This document shows, one piece after another, positions 43,601 through 49,600 of a DNA stretch of 64,000 bases. The translations under genes and the position numbers were made by a program. This DNA comes from Casuarius casuarius (Eukaryota > Chordata > Aves > Casuariiformes > Casuariidae): contig PTFA01000055.1 in assembly GCA_003342895.1 (NCBI GenBank), forward strand, positions 1,120,743 to 1,184,742, written 5' to 3'. Numbering within the stretch: the first letter of the stretch is position 1; each line of letters opens with the position of its first letter. The notes under the pieces are model-generated. The model ran no database searches. It saw only the letters and a program-made list of their open reading frames with translations, and was not told where the DNA came from.

Positions 43601-46600
43601 CAAATTTCTGTCTATAAAAAATGGGCGATGGAAAGGTCTAGCTCTCTGTATACAGCAATGTCAAAGGTTTTGTTGTATATTTTAGCCCACCTACAGTGTT
43701 TACTCAGCTTCTCTTTTCAGCTTAAAAGTCTAAATCCAGTAATCCCAAGGCTTTTGGTGGATGTTTAAGACATTATTCATTTCTAAATCTTCCCTTTCTG
43801 AATAAAAGGGAGCTGTTGGACTGCAGAGCATATCATTTAGGATCTAGTAAGAGTAACTCATCTCTGCAAGCAGCTTATCATAAATAAGTTGGCAGAAGAA
43901 AAAAAAATGAAAGGGATCTTGAGTATTTATTAAGCTCATCTGCTTCTGAGACGAGATCACCAGTTTGCCTGCCACCAATTCCACTGATGCATTTTCTCCA
44001 TCCTCTGCCACAGAAGGCCTGTTCAGAAGGACCTGCAGCTCATAATTATGTCCTGTGACCTGCAGAATGCATGTCCTGTCAGGGAAAAGAGGGGAAAGGA
44101 GTGGATGTGCAGGAAGGCTGTTGCCTAAGCACACTTGGGGAGAAACCACAAGGAGTCACTATCCTTCTCAGCAGTGGCTCCTCTGGTATGTTAAAGCATT
44201 TGGGGGCTCTTTGAAAAATCACAATGAAATTAGCTTAGATAGAAGTTCCAGATTGTAAGTAGATACAGTAAAAAAAGATGAAAAGAAGGAATTGATATCA
44301 AAATACCCCTTTCCACCTGTTCTCTTACTTTCCTTCAGTAAAACATTTTATTATGAAGACCACAAGAGAACGTGTCTGCTAATTCAGAACAGGCTGCTCT
44401 TGGGGAAAAGGTTCATCACGCTCACTTTTGGCATGACTGATGGCAGAGAGGGAAGAAAAACACAAAAGAAAAAAAACACCACAGAAAAGGAAAAAAACAC
44501 AATCATATAGCAATAAAAGAAGGAAAGTACTAAACCCCAAACCATATTTTTCTTGTTTTTTACAGATTGAAAAAGGTGAACACTTTCCAATGCCAAACCT
44601 CACACTGCAGATCTTATTTCCCAATGAAACATCAGTCAAGAACACACTTCTCTACCTTACTGCATTGTCATCTTCCAACGTAAGTTAGGAATTTATGTTT
44701 TCATTATTGGTGTTTTAAATTTGGAAAAGTTTTTTTGTTTGTTGCAAGGAATTGCAAAATGCAAATGCTTGGATTTATGCATAGCTTCAAGGTTAATCCT
44801 GATTTTATTCTAAAAGACAAGATGCTGGTGTTTTAAAAGAAGGTAAAGGTGTGCATAGGAAGACAGAAACAAAGTTTCTCAAAAGGAAACAAGCAAAGCT
44901 AAAAGAGCACTGAATGCTAATTTGAAGATAACGAGATTAGTTTGATATATTTCCAAGTGACAAGGGGTCCAGGCTGGGATATCAGAGATACAAGCTTCTT
45001 GCTTTGTTTTGCCTACTGAGCCTGTGATTATATCTCCTTTATTAGCAGTTCCTATTAAGAGTGCTCTGGTCCTGCTATTTAAATCTAGAGCACAGTCTCC
45101 TGTTCAGTAGTCTTTTTCTGTTACTGAACGTAGCCTTCCTGTACACCTGCTCTCCAGAACTAGCAATCCTCTGACTTCTTCCTTGTCTGGGGCACTGAAA
45201 CATCTCAAAGGTGTGAGAGGTCACATCTTTCAAATACTCCTCATTGCAGCCATCTTTCGAGAGTGATTAGTTTTTCCATTTCATTCCTCCAGAGCAGCTG
45301 GAGGAGATCACAGTTTCAGCAAGTCCTATGGTTCCAGCTCTATAGGTATTAAAACTAGAATTGCATGAATAACTGGGCGATTGAACAACCCATGTATCGC
45401 TAAGTGGTGACCTGAAGCTCTTTTTTTTTGTATCTTTCACTCAGAAACAGAAACACGTACACATCCCAAATATTTCATTTAATTTTGAGGTGTTGCACCA
45501 CTAAAAACAAAACAAAGGGTCAAAATGAAAGTTCAAAGTTCACTTTAAAAAAAAAAATCTTGTTTAGAATGCAAAGAAATTACGTCTGTTCCTAAATTCC
45601 TTCCCCCATTTTTTCATTCCTAGACAATCACCGCATTTGAACTAAGGTTTTTGGTTTTTTGTTTTTTTTTTTTCTTTTTACATAATTCCACAAATCTGCA
45701 TTTTTCTTCAGGTATAATTCACCTGCCTGTAGCTATACTGTAGTAATAGTGTTGTAACAAAGTTCACTGCAGGAAATTTGCAATCCTTCTTCACACTAGT
45801 ATTCTGGAAGTAAATGACCTGGACCAAAAAACCACTCCCCGCCCCCACTACTGAAGGATTTGCCAGCTACTTTTGAAGGAGGCAGGGCCAGGCAGCCGTG
45901 CCCCCGCACCCGCTCCTTCCCAGGCAGCGGGACAGAGGCAGGATCCACCAGCAGGGTAAGCAGCTTGCTCACTGTGAATCCCCTTCCTTCAGTTAAGAGG
46001 ATCTAGCCTAACGTGAATGCTCTAGTAAATACTAGGGATTAGGAAGTCCTTTATGTTCCAGGGGACTCATCTGTTCAGTCACAGCTCAAAACTATATAGA
46101 TAAAGGAAACAGAAAAAAAGGCAGATTTTAGAAAACTGAGTAAGTCTGAAAGCTTGTTCCTGTCCAAAAGCTGTTCAGTTCTCTTAATAGCCAGCTCTTG
46201 CTGGTTCATGTAGCAGTCATCTTACAGGAAGCTCATGTGTGCTTCTACAGCAGATGTTTAAGATGTTAAACAGCTAGAGTAAACTCTACTGTTAAGTAGA
46301 GTTTAAATTAAATTATCTCATAAGAAGTTCACTTGTTTGAAAAATGGTATTTCAATAGCTATGCCATCTGAATTCGCCCTTCTACACCCTCACAATATGC
46401 AGTTTTATTGCATTTAGCTACTTAGTACACTTAGTAAATATTATTAATGTTAGCTTGTTTCCAGAGTGTCACAGATGAGTGATGCACTTCACTTGTAAGA
46501 GAGAAGCAGCAATATGTTTTACTGAGATAAGATAGCGATTTAACAAAGTTCAATGGCAGATAAAACAGTGATTTAACAAGATTTGTTGGCAAGGCACACT

Positions 46601-49600
46601 CAGTTATTTACTGCATGGAGGGCAGGGTCAGCATCAAGGAGACCGTCCCATTGAGTCACGAGGTTCAGAGTGGACCCCCTTGCTTTCCAAACTCCTCCTC
46701 AGAGGAGTCTGCATGCAGTTGGATCCAATCTTAGTCCCACCTGGTCAACAGTTTATGTCTAAAGGCTTATGTGCACAATCAATCAGAGATGCAACTTAGC
46801 AAATTTTGCAAAGCTTCAGCACACTGTTAGTCATTTACCAAGGATCTGTCACAGGCAAGGAATCTCTCAACCTTGAGAGGCATCTCTACTGAAGAGGCAG
46901 TTCTGCCATACAGAGCTTAACAGGCACTGGGCTGCCTCCCCTTCATGGGGTAAGATGGTTGACTCATAGTCATATTCGCATACCAGCTGTATTTGGGTGG
47001 GCACAGGCTTAATTAGCTCCTGGCTATGTGCTGTTTATGGAGAGGTCAGGTTGTGGTGGGGGGAAAGAGCACACCATCACACAGAGCTTTTAGACTTTAC
47101 AGGAAAGAAGGGTGGTGGGGTTTGTTGGTCTGTTTGTTTGTTCGTTTGCTTTGTTTTTCTGGTAAAAGACTGGATATTCAGGCAATAATATTTGTATTTC
47201 TTCTAACAGAATGCTCTCTGCCAAACTAGTCACCCTGTAGACCCTTTAAAGATCAGCTCTGGGAAACCATTTGTGTTGCAAAACATAAAAGAACCTACAA
47301 AAGATACGATTATGGTAAGCCTACATAAAATATATATGTTACTTATGAGTGTTAACCCAGATCTTTGAGCTGAGTATTTCTGCAATAAATGTATAAAAAT
47401 GTCTCTCAAACTGCATGGAAACTGACTTTGTTTGTCTTAATACCCTGAAAAGGTGTCTTTACGTAGGACCGACTGTATATTTTTATTATTCCTGGCTACA
47501 GAACTGTATGTGGAGTGGAATGTTGGACCAATTCTTAGCAGATGTGTAAATCATGGTAGCACATTTGACAGCTGAGTAGATCTTCATCTTCTGTATTCCT
47601 GTTGTAATTAACAAAAAATAGTATTTTGAAGGCTTCTCATCTCCTTTTCAATTTTTTAAGACATCCAGTTAAAAATGCTTTCAAATGCTACCACTCTGAT
47701 CTGACAGATTTTCTAGACAACTGGTAGAAATGTAACTGATGACCCCAGTTGAAAAGGACTGGCCTCTCACATTTAACACTAGCTGAAACAGAGGAGTTGC
47801 AAAGTATAATTTTGCTGACATAGTTATGTTGCTAAGTCGGGGGAAACCATCGTATTTGGCATAGTTGTACAAGCTGAATTTCTGGTGTCCATGAAGCTGT
47901 GCCAAGAGGATTTAGCCATGCTACCACATCCTTCACAGAGGTAATGTAAGTCTAGGTGTCTCCGCATACAGGCCGCAGAGTGCTGGTCATCAGGACACTG
48001 AAAATAATCAGGAGCCTTGCAGACGTTTCTGAAGTACTGAGCTTCTCTTATCCTCCCAACTAGCAAATGACACTGGATATCACAGCATATCTATGATTTC
48101 TACATAGTGTGTTTACATGTTTTTATTCTAATAATATGAAAAATCTTGTATTATTAATTCATGCTGGCAACTTTTAAACAGGACTGTGATACATACAGCT
48201 GTGCATTTATAAATTGTGCCCTGGTTCCTTCTGACATAACTCAAGTGAATGTTTCATTAAGAGTATGGAAGCCTACCATCATAAAAGTAAGTAAATCCCA
48301 TTTGCATTTGTAATACTCCTGGGCTTGAAAAAATTAAGACATCGTAATGTCTTTTTGAAATTATATCTTTAATTATCTTAAGTATCAATAGTCCTCTAGT
48401 ACTAAGTTTTAATCTGGAAGGATTTCTCAGGTCTAGAAGGGATTTATGATCAAAAGGAGCAGACAGAGGAGAGTGACTAGACCTCAGAGCACACCTCAGT
48501 GTTGTCTGATGGTTACGATAATCATGAGGCTGTTGTTTATTTTGCTCAGTTGATGAATCTTTGACACCAAATTTGTGTTTTGTGTCTTCATCTTTTTCTG
48601 GAAAATAACAGGACGGAGGGGAACCTCCACAGAGCAGAATTTTAAAAAGCCTGTCTCTGTGGTCAAAGTAGTCAAGATTAATTAGTATTTCTCTGGCATC
48701 TCTGATCTTTGCTCTTTTAAAATGATATTCCTGTCTTTCAGCATGTGCTGCTAAAGGTGGCACGCATGAGCACCTTCACTGACGTTTATACACGCACATT
48801 TTTCAGCAGCAGCACCACGAGTTCTCCCAGGTTTAATTTCAGGCTTTTTATTTCAGTCCCAGAACTTGAGCCCTTCATGAGGCTCATCCTTCCACGTGCT
48901 GAGGATTCTGGGCAGTTTGTCCTGGTGGGCCAGAGATCCCTGTATGCTATTTCTTTGTGTCTTTGTTCTTGAAAATGGACAGAATTTAGCATCAGGGGCA
49001 GGATTAATGTATTCTTCTAGTTTCAATAGTAAAATTGCTGTTCTGCCCAATTTTATTTAACAATGGCAACAAAGATGCCCCGCTACGTATGCATCTGTCA
49101 CAAAACTTTGTTCTTTATCCTTAAGTTTTCCTTCATCCTTCTTATTTCTACAAAGCTGTCTGCTTCAAAATATCAAGTATACACCATAGGCATGTCTCTT
49201 TTCTTCCAGGCAAGTATTCACAGCTTAACCCTTGTTGTGAAAGCATTACTTAGAAGTGAAAACTCATCACTGATTTTGAGAAAAGACCATCAAAAACTAG
49301 AGGTAAGCACATGATAATTCATGGATTTACTCTTCACAGGCTTTACTCTGCTACTGAATCATTCATTATCATTCATTACTAGTGAACTGATTGCTACCTG
49401 TTGTAAACTACTGTCTTATTCTAAATGTTCTTTATTTCAGTTTAGTTTATGTCAAACAAACCTGGTTTAAAATTAAATTAGTATCCACACAACCTTTTGT
49501 ATTAATTTAATTTAATTGGTTTAGAGGCTTTGTTAATCACTGCCGTCTTTCAGGGAGACAGGCAGTGAGTGATAAAGACTCGACTAAAGAAACTCCCTAA

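Noticed and set aside
43844..44149. Minus-strand 101-codon frame with protein-like composition
   Set aside because: I could not tie it to any family, and it ends in a run of Phe from an A-rich tract.
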